This document shows positions 26,601 through 34,860 of a stretch of DNA of 64,000 nucleotides, piece after piece. The notes under the pieces were generated by a model that was not told where the DNA came from, did no database searches, and was given only the letters and a program-made list of their open reading frames with translations. The position numbers were made by a program, and so were the translations under genes. Source of the DNA: Gordonibacter pamelaeae (GTDB lineage: Bacteria > Actinomycetota > Coriobacteriia > Coriobacteriales > Eggerthellaceae); assembly GCF_042665095.1 (NCBI RefSeq), contig NZ_JBHTBV010000005.1. One strand, 5' to 3'. How positions within the stretch are numbered: the first letter of the stretch is position 1; each line of letters opens with the position of its first letter.

Positions 26601-29600
26601 GATCCGACAGGCACGCCGGTCTTCACCGCAACCGTTTCGCTCTTGGGATCGACGGTGCCCAAGGACTCGTCAGCCGATGCATAGGCGAGCGTGGCCTCGT
26701 TCTCCATGAAACGCGCCGTGAACGTGGTCGACCGGTACAGGCCCTCGCCCGACTTGGCGTGCGCGTCGATAGCCGCGCGGTCGAGCCGCGCGGAATCGCT
26801 CACAAGCTGGCCGTCGACGAACCAACCGGCGAACGTATAACCGGCTTCGGCCGTGGCGGTGGAGCCCTTCGGCTCGCCCGTTGCCGGCGCCACCTCCTCG
26901 CTCGCAGGGTCGACCGAGCCGCCCGTTTCGGCGACGAAGGACAGCGTCACGTTCTCCGACTCGGCGAACCTCGCCACGAAGGTCGTGGCAACGTAGAGGC
27001 CGCCCGTCTTGGCGTGCGCGTCGATGACCGCGCGGTCGAGCTGCGCGGAATCGCTCACAAGCTGGCCGTCGACGAACCAACCGGCGAACCGGTACCCGGC
27101 GTTCGGCACGGCGGCGGCGCCATGCGGCTCGCCCGAAAGCGGGCTCACCCGCTCCGTCGCCGTCTGGCCGGGCTCGCCATCCTTGCCGATGACGCTGCCG
27201 CCCGCGCCCTCCGCCACATACTCAAGGCTCACATCGGGAAGCGGCTGCCACTGCGCGGTGTACACCGCATTGCCCGTGACGGTGGGCGACACCGCCGGGT
27301 CCCATCCTTGGAACGTGTAGCCAAGTCTCGTTGGCGTATCGATGGCTGGCGTCAAAGCGCCGTACTTGACGCCGTCGAACGTCGTATCGGGCGACGTGGT
27401 ATCGCCGCCGTCCAGCTCGTAGGCCACCTTGTAAGCGTTACGCTCGTAGTGCACCTTCAAAACGAGCGATCCGTCGCCAGCCACCGTGCCCTCGAGCACA
27501 TTGGATGCATTGCCGGCATCGAAGGTGAAGCCTGGATAGGCCACGGACGTATCGGCGCTCACAAGCTGGTCGGTAGTGCCGACAAGCGTGCCGTCAGTAT
27601 ACGTTGCCGTGTCGGGATAGCTGCCATCGAGGTTCTGCAGGTAACGCTCCACCGTGTAGGGGGTATTGGTGTTGAGGGCCCACTGGGCATACAGGATATT
27701 GCCGTTCCCAACGAGATCGACCCGGACGGCGGTACCGCCGGCGAACGACGCCCCCGAGCCGTCGGGGGCCGTGTTCCAGCCGGCGAAGTGCACGCCAGCC
27801 CGCGGAGCGGCGAAGTCCAGGGCATCTGCTGTCTTGAGCGTCACCTCGCCGTTATTGGGAAGGCCCGTCTCGGTCAGGGCGTCGCCCGCTCCGCCGTTCG
27901 GGTCGTACGTCAAGGACGTCTGGGGCACGGACGGCCCCCACTGTGCGTACAGCGTGACGTTCGCCTCGCCCAGCTGCACCATGCCGCCGGGATAGTACGT
28001 GGCGCCGCTGCCGTCCTCCTTCGTGTTCCACCCGAGGAACCGGTCGCCGTCGGTCGATGCCGAGAGGGTGCTCTCGGCGACCTTGGCGAAGCTGCCCTGC
28101 GCATACGAGCGGTCATCCGTCGGCACCTCGCCTACGCCGCCGTTCGCATCGTAGGCAACCGAGCGTTTCTCGTCGTTGATGTAGTAGGAGTAGAGCTCGA
28201 CATCGCCGTAAACCTGGGTGTCGAAGTTGAACACCCTGTAGGTGTAGTCGCCTTCGGAGCCCGAACGCGTCGTCCATCCGACCCACTTGTACCCTTCGGG
28301 AACGCTCGCGATCGACGAGGGCTCGTCGATCGCCGTCTCGCCGTAGCCGACCGCATTCTCTTTGGCCAAGGCCGTGCCGCCCATGTCCTGGTAATAGGTG
28401 ACCTGGTACGTGGGGAGGATCCACTTCGCGTACAGGACCACGTTGTTGGCAGGCATGGTTGCACCATCGAAGGAGAACTCGGTCCCCGCGGCGAACGTCG
28501 GGGACGTGTACCATCCCGCGAACGTCGAGCCTTCCGGAACACCCGCGTCCTTCGCACTCGGCGCCGAACCTTCGCCCTCGATGGACGTGCCGTACTTGAT
28601 GGGCGCGCTCGTGCTCATAGCGCCTTGATTGTTGAACGTGATGGTGTACGACTTGCGCTCGAAATAGTGGCGCGCCGTCCAGGTGTTCCCGATCTGGAAG
28701 AAGCCTTGGTTTTTCGCCAAGTCAGCTCCGACCCACTCGAAACCGTTCAAGGCGTTCACGTAATTCTGAATCTCCGCATGCACGCCCGCACCCCTGAACA
28801 CGAGGGTGTCGTAGTTCTCGAACATGCTGGTATCGTAGTTGTTCTGATACCGGTAACCCGAGTTGTATTTCGGGAAGTTCGGATCGGTTTTCTTGATGGG
28901 GGTCGTGTTGCCAACCTTTTCCGCGCGAAGTTCCAGGTGATGCAGCGCGCTGCCGTTGTTGACGTAAAAGAGCGTCATGTCCTCGGTCATCGTCCGGAAA
29001 GGAGCGACGACCGGGTTGATCGTCGTTCCGGGGTTCTTGGGATCCTCGACCCAAACGCGCGTTCCGTACTTCGCGCTCACCGCCTTCGTCGCCGCATCCC
29101 ATTGGTCGGCGATGTCCGCGCCGTAATTCGCCGTGATCTGGTACGCGGTGACGTAATCTTTCTTGTTCCCGCTCTCACCCTTCGCCGAGCAGCGCAAATC
29201 GACGGTGAACTCCGCTCGGTCAAGGTACACGTTGGCAATGGCCGTGCCGTCGCCCTTCACCGTGACCGTCTTGTCGCTCGACTCGTTGCTCTCGTTCAGG
29301 ATGTACTTGCCGTCGATCAGGAAGGCTACGTTCTGCTTGATGTCCGACGCGCTGGGGAGCGGCTCTTCCTCGTCGGTCGTCCCCTCGTAGTCGAGCGTGG
29401 TCACGTAATCGTACCGCGACGCGTCCCTCGTCGAATCGGCCGCCTCGAGCCACACGGCCACGCTGTACTTCGCCGTGGCCGCCTCCCATTTCGCATACAG
29501 CGTCGTGTCACCGCTCGGCGACGAGCCAAACTTGTAGGCCTTGGAGCACTCCTCGTCCGCGAACCAGCCGGCGAAACGGTAGCCCGCACGCGTCGGCGCG

Positions 29601-31315
29601 GCGGGCTCGACGGACGTACCCCCGACGCTCACGAACTCGGGCTCGGTGTACGAGCCGCCCTTGGCGTCGAACGTCATCCATACACCGGTCTCGACCTTGG
29701 GGTACAGCATGATGCTCTCCGCACCCAACGTCACCGAATCCACCTTGTTGACAAGCTCCTTTTCTGTGTACCATCCCGTCACGCTCTCGTTCGGAGCGAG
29801 AGGGAACGCCACATCGGCCGCGACGACATCGCCATCGGCCCCTGATTTGGTGGAGTAAACGCGACCGCCGTTGTCCATGAAGTACACGTAGCACGCCCCG
29901 GAAACTTTTGCGTACAGGTCGCTGGTGAACGATTCGGTAACGACTTGCGCACCGAAATCGACAAACCTGCCCGCCCAGTCTTCGCCGTTCTTTGCATACC
30001 AGCCCTGGAAGAATTGGCCATCGGCGACCGGAGGCGCCTCGGGCTCGAACAAGCTCTCGCCGGTCTTGACGATCTGCGTGCCGACAAGAGCTCCATCCAC
30101 GCCGTAGAAGTTATAGGTGGCGAGCTTCGGCGTGCCCTCGGCCGTCACGACGTAGATGGAGAAGTGGCTCACGTCGAAACTCTGCGCGGCGGCGTCTGCC
30201 TGACGGGCGGAAACCGCGCTCACGCTCGAGCCGTCGTTCGCCACGTGGTATACGCCCATAGCCTCGCCGGAAACACCGGCATTGAAGAAGCACACGTTCA
30301 CTGCGGCGTCGGGCTGTATGACGCTGCCGTCGGGGCCGAGGAGCGTTACGTCGACGGCGACGGCATTCTCCAGTTCCTTGCCCTTCTCCTCTACTGCGGC
30401 CTCGACCGCATCGATGACAGCGGAGCTGGTAATCTGCACGGCCTGCACGGTGGTTCCCTCGGGCAGCACGCCTTCGGCAGCAGTCACCTTCACGAGCACG
30501 TTGCCCGCTTGGGCGTAGCCCTCGAAAGCAGGGCTGCTCACGTCGGCCTCGACTTCGACGACATCGTCCTCGATCGCGTCGGGCCCACCGTTGTCGGAGC
30601 CGTCGGCCTCGGGCCCGCCTGCCCCATCCTCGCCGATCTTCGTGTCGGAGGTGATGGGTTCGGCAGCAGGCGTCTCAAGCTCGGAAGTTTCGGCTTCCGC
30701 GGCTTTGGCCTCCACCTTCAGGATAAGGTTGCTCGTCACCTGTTCGGCAGGAACCTTGTACTCCCCGGTGGTCGCATCGGCCCGGAGCTCGGCTTCGACG
30801 CCTTTCGCAACGGCCTTGACCGCACTGATCTCGTAGCCTTCGTCGGCGTAGGCGGCGAACGAAAGCTCCTTGTTCAAGGGTACGTTGATGGAATCGGCAG
30901 GCAACGCGATGGTCTGCCCCAAGTATGCCACGTACGCATGCTGGAATTCCAAGCCCACCACAGCCACGCCGGGCTCGGCAGTGGGGAGGTCGGCTGCAGG
31001 AGCGGAGGGCTCGGCGGCAGGCGCCTGGCTTTGCGCAGCCGCCTCGGAGACAGCGGGGGTCTCCAGCGGGGCGGTGGCCTCGGACTCGGCCGCAGGGGCG
31101 GGTTCGGAAGCCGGGTTGTCGGCGACCTCGGTTGACGGGTTGTCGACCTGGGCCTCGGGGGCGTCGGTCGGCGCGCCGTTCTCGGCCGCGTCGGCGAGGG
31201 AGGAAAGGTTGACGAGGGAGAACGCCAGCACCGCTGCCATGAATGCGGCCAGCGCCTTGCCCTCGAACGTGTTCTTCGCGTCGCAGAATTTTTCCAACAT
31301 GCTCATACGTATCAC
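20696..31315 (-). CDS. Giant MBG/InlB-repeat surface protein
   Basis: A 3539-residue exported protein. A signal peptide (about residues 18-43, ending LSSLADA) is followed by a Pro/Glu/Ala-rich stretch to about 130. Residues 400-1360 hold InlB B-type repeats (GYRFAGWF...LYAKW pattern); 1363-1620 hold four related units with YxFAGWFVDGQLVSDSA; and 1630-3390 hold about 20 MBG-type units. A proline-rich stalk leads to one C-terminal membrane segment (LILGIIVAVLYGAGVLV) and a charged cytoplasmic tail. There is no LPXTG; TPLAG occurs twice before the membrane segment. It is probably an adhesin. The GTG at 31315 follows AGAGGA; ATG 31306 or 31300 are alternatives. Confidence 0.85.
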   Translation of the reverse strand: MIRMSMLEKFCDAKNTFEGKALAAFMAAVLAFSLVNLSSLADAAENGAPTDAPEAQVDNPSTEVADNPASEPAPAAESEATAPLETPAVSEAAAQSQAPAAEPSAPAADLPTAEPGVAVVGLEFQHAYVAYLGQTIALPADSINVPLNKELSFAAYADEGYEISAVKAVAKGVEAELRADATTGEYKVPAEQVTSNLILKVEAKAAEAETSELETPAAEPITSDTKIGEDGAGGPEADGSDNGGPDAIEDDVVEVEADVSSPAFEGYAQAGNVLVKVTAAEGVLPEGTTVQAVQITSSAVIDAVEAAVEEKGKELENAVAVDVTLLGPDGSVIQPDAAVNVCFFNAGVSGEAMGVYHVANDGSSVSAVSARQADAAAQSFDVSHFSIYVVTAEGTPKLATYNFYGVDGALVGTQIVKTGESLFEPEAPPVADGQFFQGWYAKNGEDWAGRFVDFGAQVVTESFTSDLYAKVSGACYVYFMDNGGRVYSTKSGADGDVVAADVAFPLAPNESVTGWYTEKELVNKVDSVTLGAESIMLYPKVETGVWMTFDAKGGSYTEPEFVSVGGTSVEPAAPTRAGYRFAGWFADEECSKAYKFGSSPSGDTTLYAKWEAATAKYSVAVWLEAADSTRDASRYDYVTTLDYEGTTDEEEPLPSASDIKQNVAFLIDGKYILNESNESSDKTVTVKGDGTAIANVYLDRAEFTVDLRCSAKGESGNKKDYVTAYQITANYGADIADQWDAATKAVSAKYGTRVWVEDPKNPGTTINPVVAPFRTMTEDMTLFYVNNGSALHHLELRAEKVGNTTPIKKTDPNFPKYNSGYRYQNNYDTSMFENYDTLVFRGAGVHAEIQNYVNALNGFEWVGADLAKNQGFFQIGNTWTARHYFERKSYTITFNNQGAMSTSAPIKYGTSIEGEGSAPSAKDAGVPEGSTFAGWYTSPTFAAGTEFSFDGATMPANNVVLYAKWILPTYQVTYYQDMGGTALAKENAVGYGETAIDEPSSIASVPEGYKWVGWTTRSGSEGDYTYRVFNFDTQVYGDVELYSYYINDEKRSVAYDANGGVGEVPTDDRSYAQGSFAKVAESTLSASTDGDRFLGWNTKEDGSGATYYPGGMVQLGEANVTLYAQWGPSVPQTSLTYDPNGGAGDALTETGLPNNGEVTLKTADALDFAAPRAGVHFAGWNTAPDGSGASFAGGTAVRVDLVGNGNILYAQWALNTNTPYTVERYLQNLDGSYPDTATYTDGTLVGTTDQLVSADTSVAYPGFTFDAGNASNVLEGTVAGDGSLVLKVHYERNAYKVAYELDGGDTTSPDTTFDGVKYGALTPAIDTPTRLGYTFQGWDPAVSPTVTGNAVYTAQWQPLPDVSLEYVAEGAGGSVIGKDGEPGQTATERVSPLSGEPHGAAAVPNAGYRFAGWFVDGQLVSDSAQLDRAVIDAHAKTGGLYVATTFVARFAESENVTLSFVAETGGSVDPASEEVAPATGEPKGSTATAEAGYTFAGWFVDGQLVSDSARLDRAAIDAHAKSGEGLYRSTTFTARFMENEATLAYASADESLGTVDPKSETVAVKTGVPVGSVATPAADCYFVGWSAGTDPAIISEDPTLDKAIIDEHAKKDGLYEGAAFVAHFAKKKELVITSKGDTFVYDGTPHRASDTVYEVVGQETPNLSLENLTASAEETDAGRYPVAFSGKENLVLRDRDGLDVTEQYKVSYVEGKLVIGKRPVEVAGEGWIEPQPYKGEEYVKSGYAAELPSGFSEMQPGGTRGLVGGQSIEAAYRLAGADAGSYTGIFSGTPTVKDAAGNDVTDNYDISTKPGTLKIVPSETQLVITAATTSWRYDGQPHADGTYAVTYGGVPVTPNESGEYVLPTGDKVSATVEGSVKNVGDTRPENNQVTSWSLENKANYANVVANTGTLSITPREVTLTSATDSKPYDGTPLVNKTVRVTEGSWAAGQGARYEVTGTQTLVGFSENSFAYTLTGGASEDNYDIKTVFGSLTVTNADALYAVTVTAKSGTATYNGSEQEVSGLVGETERGVRFEMNGQDFFVTGLTARGAGTDAGDYPSNVVGVPVVRDAEGNDVTDQFKVDTVDGALAIGKREVTLASASDEKVYDGRALVNDTVTGSEAFVEGEGATFAVTGSQTIVGSSPNEFTYELTGATKESNYRIATSFGRLKVTGRDDAAKYQIKVEANSAAPSYNGEEQTISGFKQTQFTFNGAVFTVSGLTAEAAGKDVGEYPANVVGTPVVTDEAGNNVTSQFVVDVENGMLSIKKAPLVLASASLSKPYDGTPLVNGETPLAEQSGWVKDEGATYQFTGSVLLPGETQSNEFAIVPNAGTSLDNYELAKTEGQLSIEGREADAKYEITIEANSGETLYDGLEKQVEGLKTTTFAFGDATFAVTGLEARASRTDAGTTTVPIRGKAVVLDAQGNDVTSQFKIDYVPGALEVNPRQVVLTSASAEKPYDGTPLTNDAVTVSGDGWAGDEGAAYDVTGSQTVVGFSDNTFAYTLERGAKAGNYVIDLRFGTLTVTNRDAKYEVEVQANSGAFTYDGIEKSVSGFVGETEDGVPVTVGSSTFYVSGLSAGAALTDADSVPVAVTGAAVVTDAQGNDVSSQFNVKVKQGTLEITPRTVTLTSASATREYNGEPLVAHGVTVSGDGWAEGEGAAYDYMGSQTLVGTSLNYFSYALNANTKPGNYHLKQIEGSLNVTSREAKWDVALEAVSSTVLYNGATQVLEGFVGQTEQGVPVQVEGHTYYVTGLTASAYGIDADTYVLQGTGTPVVTDDQGNNVSEQFAVSVKPGKLVVEPRHVVLESATDRKPYDGSPLVNGTVTVSGDGWAEGEGAAYAVTGSQTLVGSSENVFAYTLEGGAKAGNYVIDLRFGILTVTNRDAAFAVSVQAKSNTVTYDGSEQSVSGFTDETEQGVPVQAGGRTYYVVGLKAEAAGTDAGTYRTTVSGTPAVRDADGNDVTDQFAVTPQAGTLLVEQRPLTLVSASLSKPYDGMPLVNGATPLVTEDGWAEGEGATYVFTGSVALPGEVAANAFVIKANAGTNLGNYQVGKAEGQLSIENRDARYEVELTANSGTFSYNGGEQTVSGFRGETALGVPVQADGRTYYVTGLSSHASGTNVADSVASIPVRGAAVVKDADGNLVSEQFRVKVVPGSFAIEPATLVIAANDAGKSYGQADPALSATVKGLMEGDVFEGTYDVERAPGENAGTYEITVDKVRLPQNGNYTATTQPGRFVIARADALTLVVGDASKPYDGTPLVPDGVTPIGLQQGDTVEVVYGGSQTDAGTSQGTVSGYVVRNAAGEDVTANYPTAEVVPGNLTVVPAAVTITAADASKVAGAEDPAFTGTVEGLVAEGDLGDVTYRRTNADEDAGVYVDVITASYTANPNYRVTVVPGTFAITAVPVPVVPPVPPATPPTPATPATPPTPTPGTVPPDALSILAPIAEVLEDAVTPLAGPQEQAIEDDGTPLAGYDRVNCWVHYYLILGIIVAVLYGAGVLVRRISFTRKLKDFEDDVLGIEDESAAVPACAARGGRQGGLA
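21118..26430 (-). repeat. Alternating MBG-type repeat array within the surface protein
   Basis: About 20 units of roughly 75-85 codons. Two flavours alternate: A, with LTSAS...KPYDGTPLVN, and B, with YEVxVxANSG...YNGxEQxVSG, giving about seven A-B super-repeats of about 155 codons; more divergent units lie at each end. Several units share long DNA identity, so copy number may vary by recombination. Confidence 0.8.
26431..30120 (-). repeat. InlB B-type and related repeats within the surface protein
   Basis: The encoded region repeats the Listeria-Bacteroides pattern of an aromatic-Gly-Trp segment (FAGWF, FLGWN, FQGWD) followed by xLYAxW. The last four units carry GWFVDGQLVSDSAxLDRAxID or a degenerate form, two of them nearly identical at the DNA level (around 26750-26830 and 26995-27080). 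Confidence 0.75.
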
Positions 31316-31857
31316 CGAATCCTCTGGCTGCAGGTACGCAGCGCCACCGCCCTTCGAGGCGTCGTCTACTTTGGTTCGCTTATACGTTTTCGCTCATGCT
31401 GGTTTGCGCAGGTTTCCATGGTAGGCTGCAGCGACGTACAGACTGCAACCCAGCAAGCAATTCTATCACAAACGTATTCCTATTCCGACCCCCAGCGTAT
31501 CGCATCGTCCCATTTGAGAGGGCATTTTCACAAATGTTGCAAATTTAGCAGCAAAAATCGCTGGAACGGGGAACGAACACGGTGACGAGCAGGGATGCCT
31601 GCGGGTCGATAAGGGCCTTTCAAAACATGCTTCCCCGAAGGATAATCGATTCGTCGCCCCTACCGCGCGAAAAACGCGACACTCGGGCCGAGGCTCAATT
31701 TCTCGTTGAACCGCCAACTCGGCAGGCAGCCTGCGGGCGATGCGGTTGTGTGGGCGGGGAACACCCGGAACCCGCATCCGCGGACAACGCTATAATGAAC
31801 GCGAAACGAGGCGGCGCGCCCGCGCGCCCCTTCCCGATGCGACCATGATAGGAACCC
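31316..31857. other. Divergent intergenic region between the surface protein and the transglutaminase
   Basis: No gene is recognised. The segment 31380-31560 is A/T-rich and probably holds the surface-protein promoter; TAGAAT on the minus strand near 31465 is a possible -10. On the plus strand TATAAT at 31791-31796 is a good -10 for the transglutaminase, giving a leader of about 55 bases. No strong terminator or repeat was seen. Confidence 0.45.
31791..31796 (+). promoter_or_regulatory. Candidate -10 box of the transglutaminase/pilus operon
   Basis: CGCTATAATG contains a consensus TATAAT 61 bases before the GTG start of the transglutaminase gene. The -35 region is not consensus. Confidence 0.45.
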
Positions 31858-32865
31858 GTGAGACGCCAGCGCGCATGCAAAGCCCGCCCGGCGACGGCAC
31901 TGCGCCGCGCCCGCGTCGCCACGCTCGCGCTCGCCGTGGCCGCGGCGCTGGCCGTCGGGCTGGGCATGCTCGCCGGATGCGGCGAATCGGGCGGCGGCGG
32001 GGGCGGCGGGAGCACCGTGGGCGCAGGCGACAGCGCGGGCACGACGAGCGGGCCCGCCTTCGAGCGTCCGTCCCTGGCCACCTCCCCGTTCGATGCCGAT
32101 GCCGCGGTGGCCGACCACGACAGCATGATCGACGTCTCGCATGCCTCGCTCGGCTACGTGGCTGCCTCGGCGCAGAACCAGAGCCGCCTGAAGCTGCTGG
32201 TCACCAAGGACGGCGTGAAGCGAAACTACGACCTGCCCGGCGATGGCACGCCCGTCTCCGTGCCCCTCACCATGGGCGACGGCGCCTACGACGTGCAGGT
32301 CATGCAGAACACCGAGGGCGACCGCTACGTGCCCATCAACGGAACCACCGTCGACGTGGCGCTCGCGAGCGAGTTCGAGCCCTTCCTGCGCCCCAACGTG
32401 TTCTGCGACTACGACGCTGACAGCGCCTGCGTGGCGAAGGCGAGCGAGCTTGCCGCCGGCGCCCAGAACGAGGGCGACGTGCTGCGCAGCATCTACACCT
32501 GGATCACCGAGAACGTGAGCTACGACACCGAGAAGGCCGAGCGCCTGGCCGACGCAACGGGCTACGTGCCCAACCCCGATGCCACGTTGGCCGAGGGAAA
32601 GGGCATCTGCTTCGACTACGTGAGCCTGGGAGCCGCCATGCTGCGCAGCCTTGGAATTCCCACGAAGATCGTTACTGGATACGTTTCCCCTGATAGTATT
32701 TACCATGCTTGGAATTTGGTATATCTTGATGGCAGCTGGAAGAGCGTCGAGGTGAGCGTCGACCCCAACACATGGACGCGTATCGACCTGACGTTTGCCG
32801 CCGCCGGCGGGTCGGGGAAAACCGTGGGGGACGCGAAGGAATACACTGACCGGTACACGTACTGA
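31858..32865 (+). CDS. Transglutaminase-like lipoprotein
   Basis: A 335-residue predicted lipoprotein. The signal peptide ends with the lipobox LAGC (about residue 41), followed by a polyglycine linker. The C-terminal half is a transglutaminase-like domain with the catalytic cysteine in GKGICFDYVSLGAAML, histidine in YHAWNLVYL and the acid in VDPN. It could cross-link or hydrolyse peptide amides at the cell surface. The GTG start follows AGGA. The pilus-like genes start 65 bases downstream in the same direction, so a role on pilus subunits is possible but unproven. Confidence 0.8.
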   Translation: MRRQRACKARPATALRRARVATLALAVAAALAVGLGMLAGCGESGGGGGGGSTVGAGDSAGTTSGPAFERPSLATSPFDADAAVADHDSMIDVSHASLGYVAASAQNQSRLKLLVTKDGVKRNYDLPGDGTPVSVPLTMGDGAYDVQVMQNTEGDRYVPINGTTVDVALASEFEPFLRPNVFCDYDADSACVAKASELAAGAQNEGDVLRSIYTWITENVSYDTEKAERLADATGYVPNPDATLAEGKGICFDYVSLGAAMLRSLGIPTKIVTGYVSPDSIYHAWNLVYLDGSWKSVEVSVDPNTWTRIDLTFAAAGGSGKTVGDAKEYTDRYTY

Positions 32866-32930
32866 GTGCGAGCCGAAGAGGACGCCGCAAGGCCCGGAAG
32901 CGCAAAGTCGGACAAGGAGCGAATGAGATT

Positions 32931-33983
32931 ATGGCCACAACCGTGCTTGAGAGCAGCTCCGTAAGCGCGTTCTGCGAGAGCGTCGCCATCATGCTGGCCG
33001 CCGGCATCCAGACCGACGAGGCCGTGAGCCTGCTGGGCGAGAACATGGAGGACGGCGCGTTCAAGCGCGCGTGCGATGCCGTGTATCTTCGGCTCATCGC
33101 CGGCGAGCCGCTGGCGAAGGCCCTCGATGGCTCGGGCTTCTTCCCCCGCCACGTCGTGGACATGGTGGGAGCAGGCGAGGTGTCGGGCCGTCTTGAGCCC
33201 ACGCTGCGCACGCTGGCCGTGTACTATGACGAGGAGGGACGCCTGTTCGCGAAGATGCGCTCGAGCATCGTCTACCCCGCCGCCCTGCTCTGCGTCATGT
33301 CCGTCATCCTGGCCTTCACGGTGGCCGTCATCCTTCCCGTGTTCGTGGACGTGTACGAGAGCCTGTCGGGCAACCTGGCGGCAGGGTCGTTCAACGCCGT
33401 GGGCGCATCCATCGGCATCGGGTGGGCGGCGCTGGCCGTGACGCTCGTATGCACCGTGGTCGTGCTGGCCATGGCCGTGGCCATGCGCAGCGAGGGCGGG
33501 CGCCGCAGCCTCATGCGCGCCGCCGAGCGCATGCCCCTCACGCGCAACACGATGTACCAGCTGGCGCTCAGCCGCTTCACGTCGGCGCTGGCAACCTACG
33601 TGGCCTCGGGCATCGACACCGACACGGCTATGAAGGAGGCTGTGGCCATGGTGGACCACCGTGCGCTGCGCCAGCAGCTGGAGGGCGCGCGCGAGGCCAT
33701 GCTCGACCTGGCCGCGCCGAAGAGCCTGGCGCAGGCCGTTTCCGAAAGCGGCGTGTTCGAGCCCGTCTACGCCCGCATGCTCACCATCGGCGCGCGCTCG
33801 GGCAGCATGGAGGACGTGCTGGGACGCCTGTCGCTCACGTTCTTCGACGACGCCATCATGAAGATGGACCGCCTGGTGGACGGCGTGGAGCCCGCGCTCG
33901 CCGCCTTCCTGACCGTGGCCGTGGGCGCCACGCTCGTGTCGGTCATGCTGCCGCTCATCGGCATCATGGGATCGATCGGCTAG
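32931..33983 (+). CDS. pilC: Type II secretion/type IV pilus inner-membrane platform protein
   Basis: A 350-residue GspF/PilC-family protein. Two T2SSF domains (about residues 10-130 and 210-330) each carry the conserved pattern of a helical bundle with GEPLAKAL and AGEVSGRLEPTLRTLA in the first, and SLAQAVSESGVFEP and GARSGSMEDVLGRL in the second. Membrane segments lie near 115-140, 160-187 and 320-345. It anchors the assembly and retraction ATPases of the pilus. It is shorter than typical PilC (about 400 residues) because the N-terminus is trimmed. Confidence 0.87.
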   Translation: MATTVLESSSVSAFCESVAIMLAAGIQTDEAVSLLGENMEDGAFKRACDAVYLRLIAGEPLAKALDGSGFFPRHVVDMVGAGEVSGRLEPTLRTLAVYYDEEGRLFAKMRSSIVYPAALLCVMSVILAFTVAVILPVFVDVYESLSGNLAAGSFNAVGASIGIGWAALAVTLVCTVVVLAMAVAMRSEGGRRSLMRAAERMPLTRNTMYQLALSRFTSALATYVASGIDTDTAMKEAVAMVDHRALRQQLEGAREAMLDLAAPKSLAQAVSESGVFEPVYARMLTIGARSGSMEDVLGRLSLTFFDDAIMKMDRLVDGVEPALAAFLTVAVGATLVSVMLPLIGIMGSIG

Positions 33984-33993
33984 GGTGGCTCGC

Positions 33994-34320
33994 ATGGACC
34001 GCGAGCATACGTCGAGGCAGCGGAAGCGCCGGCGGGGCATGAGGCTCGCCGCCCTGGCGCTCGTGCTGGCGCTGGCCGTGGGAGGCTGGTTCGCAGCAGG
34101 GGCCGTCGGGCAGAACCTGCGCGAGCAGGGCGCCGTGTCCGTGCGCAACGCCATCTTGGACAGCGCGAAGCAGTGCTGCGCCATCGAGGGCTCTTACCCG
34201 TCCTCGCTCGAGCACCTGGAGCAGGGCTACGGCCTGCGCGTGAACCGCGACGACTACGTGATAACCTACGAGGTGTTCGCCGAGAACATCATGCCGAGCG
34301 TCGTGGTGGTTCCGCGATGA
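33994..34320 (+). CDS. Small single-pass protein of the pilus operon
   Basis: A 108-residue protein with a very basic N-terminus (RQRKRRRG), one membrane segment (residues about 17-37) and an extracellular domain with a CC pair. The arrangement resembles a minor pseudopilin, but no clear prepilin peptidase site precedes the helix. ATG 33994 is preceded by GGGTGG; GTG 33985 in frame is an alternative. Its stop overlaps the next start (ATGA). Confidence 0.65.
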   Translation: MDREHTSRQRKRRRGMRLAALALVLALAVGGWFAAGAVGQNLREQGAVSVRNAILDSAKQCCAIEGSYPSSLEHLEQGYGLRVNRDDYVITYEVFAENIMPSVVVVPR

Positions 34321-34859
34321 GGGGCGAGCGCCCTTCCGGGCGGGACGAGGATGCGGTTATGGAGGCTTTGACGAGCAGGGGCATCGCACAGCGCGCGGAA
34401 GGCGGCCAGGGTTTCGGGCGCCTGTTCACGGTTCTGCTGTTCGCGCTGTTCATCGTGGCACTGCTCATAGCCATCATGACCGGCACGGGGCTGTACCGCG
34501 CGCTGGTGAAAGTGCGCGACCAGGCCGACGATACGCGTCTGGCCACGGGCCTCATCGCGAACAGCGTGCGCGCGGCCGACTCCGTGGATGCCGTCGGTGC
34601 GGGCAAGGGCCCCGAGGGCCGCTCCCTCGTGCTGACCGAGCGGCTGGACAGCGGCACGTTCGAGACGCGCATCTACGCCTACCAGAGCTCCATCGTGGAG
34701 GAGTACGCGCTGGCCGATGCGGCGTACACGCCGGAGAAGGCCACCCCCGTCGTCGCCTCGGAGCGCTTCGCGTTCTCCTACGAGAACGGGCTGCTCACCG
34801 TGGAGACGGATGACGGCAGCGTGCAGGTGGCGCTGCGCAGCGTGAGGGGAGGTGCCTAG
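34317..34859 (+). CDS. DUF4860-like pilus-operon protein
   Basis: A 180-residue protein with a cytoplasmic N-terminus, one membrane segment (about residues 37-58, LFTVLLFALFIVALLIAIM) and an extracellular domain beginning GLYRALVKVRDQADDTRLATGLIANSVR. The pattern fits DUF4860 proteins, which occur in pilus loci of anaerobes and have no assigned function. It is coupled by ATGA to the preceding gene. Confidence 0.65.
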   Translation: MRGERPSGRDEDAVMEALTSRGIAQRAEGGQGFGRLFTVLLFALFIVALLIAIMTGTGLYRALVKVRDQADDTRLATGLIANSVRAADSVDAVGAGKGPEGRSLVLTERLDSGTFETRIYAYQSSIVEEYALADAAYTPEKATPVVASERFAFSYENGLLTVETDDGSVQVALRSVRGGA

Positions 34860-34860
34860 C

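Noticed and set aside
32866..32930. Possible c-di-GMP riboswitch before pilC (GACGCCGCAAGG and GCGCAAAGTCGG).
   Set aside because: The order and spacing of the conserved GEMM elements are absent and the interval is too short for the full aptamer plus expression platform.
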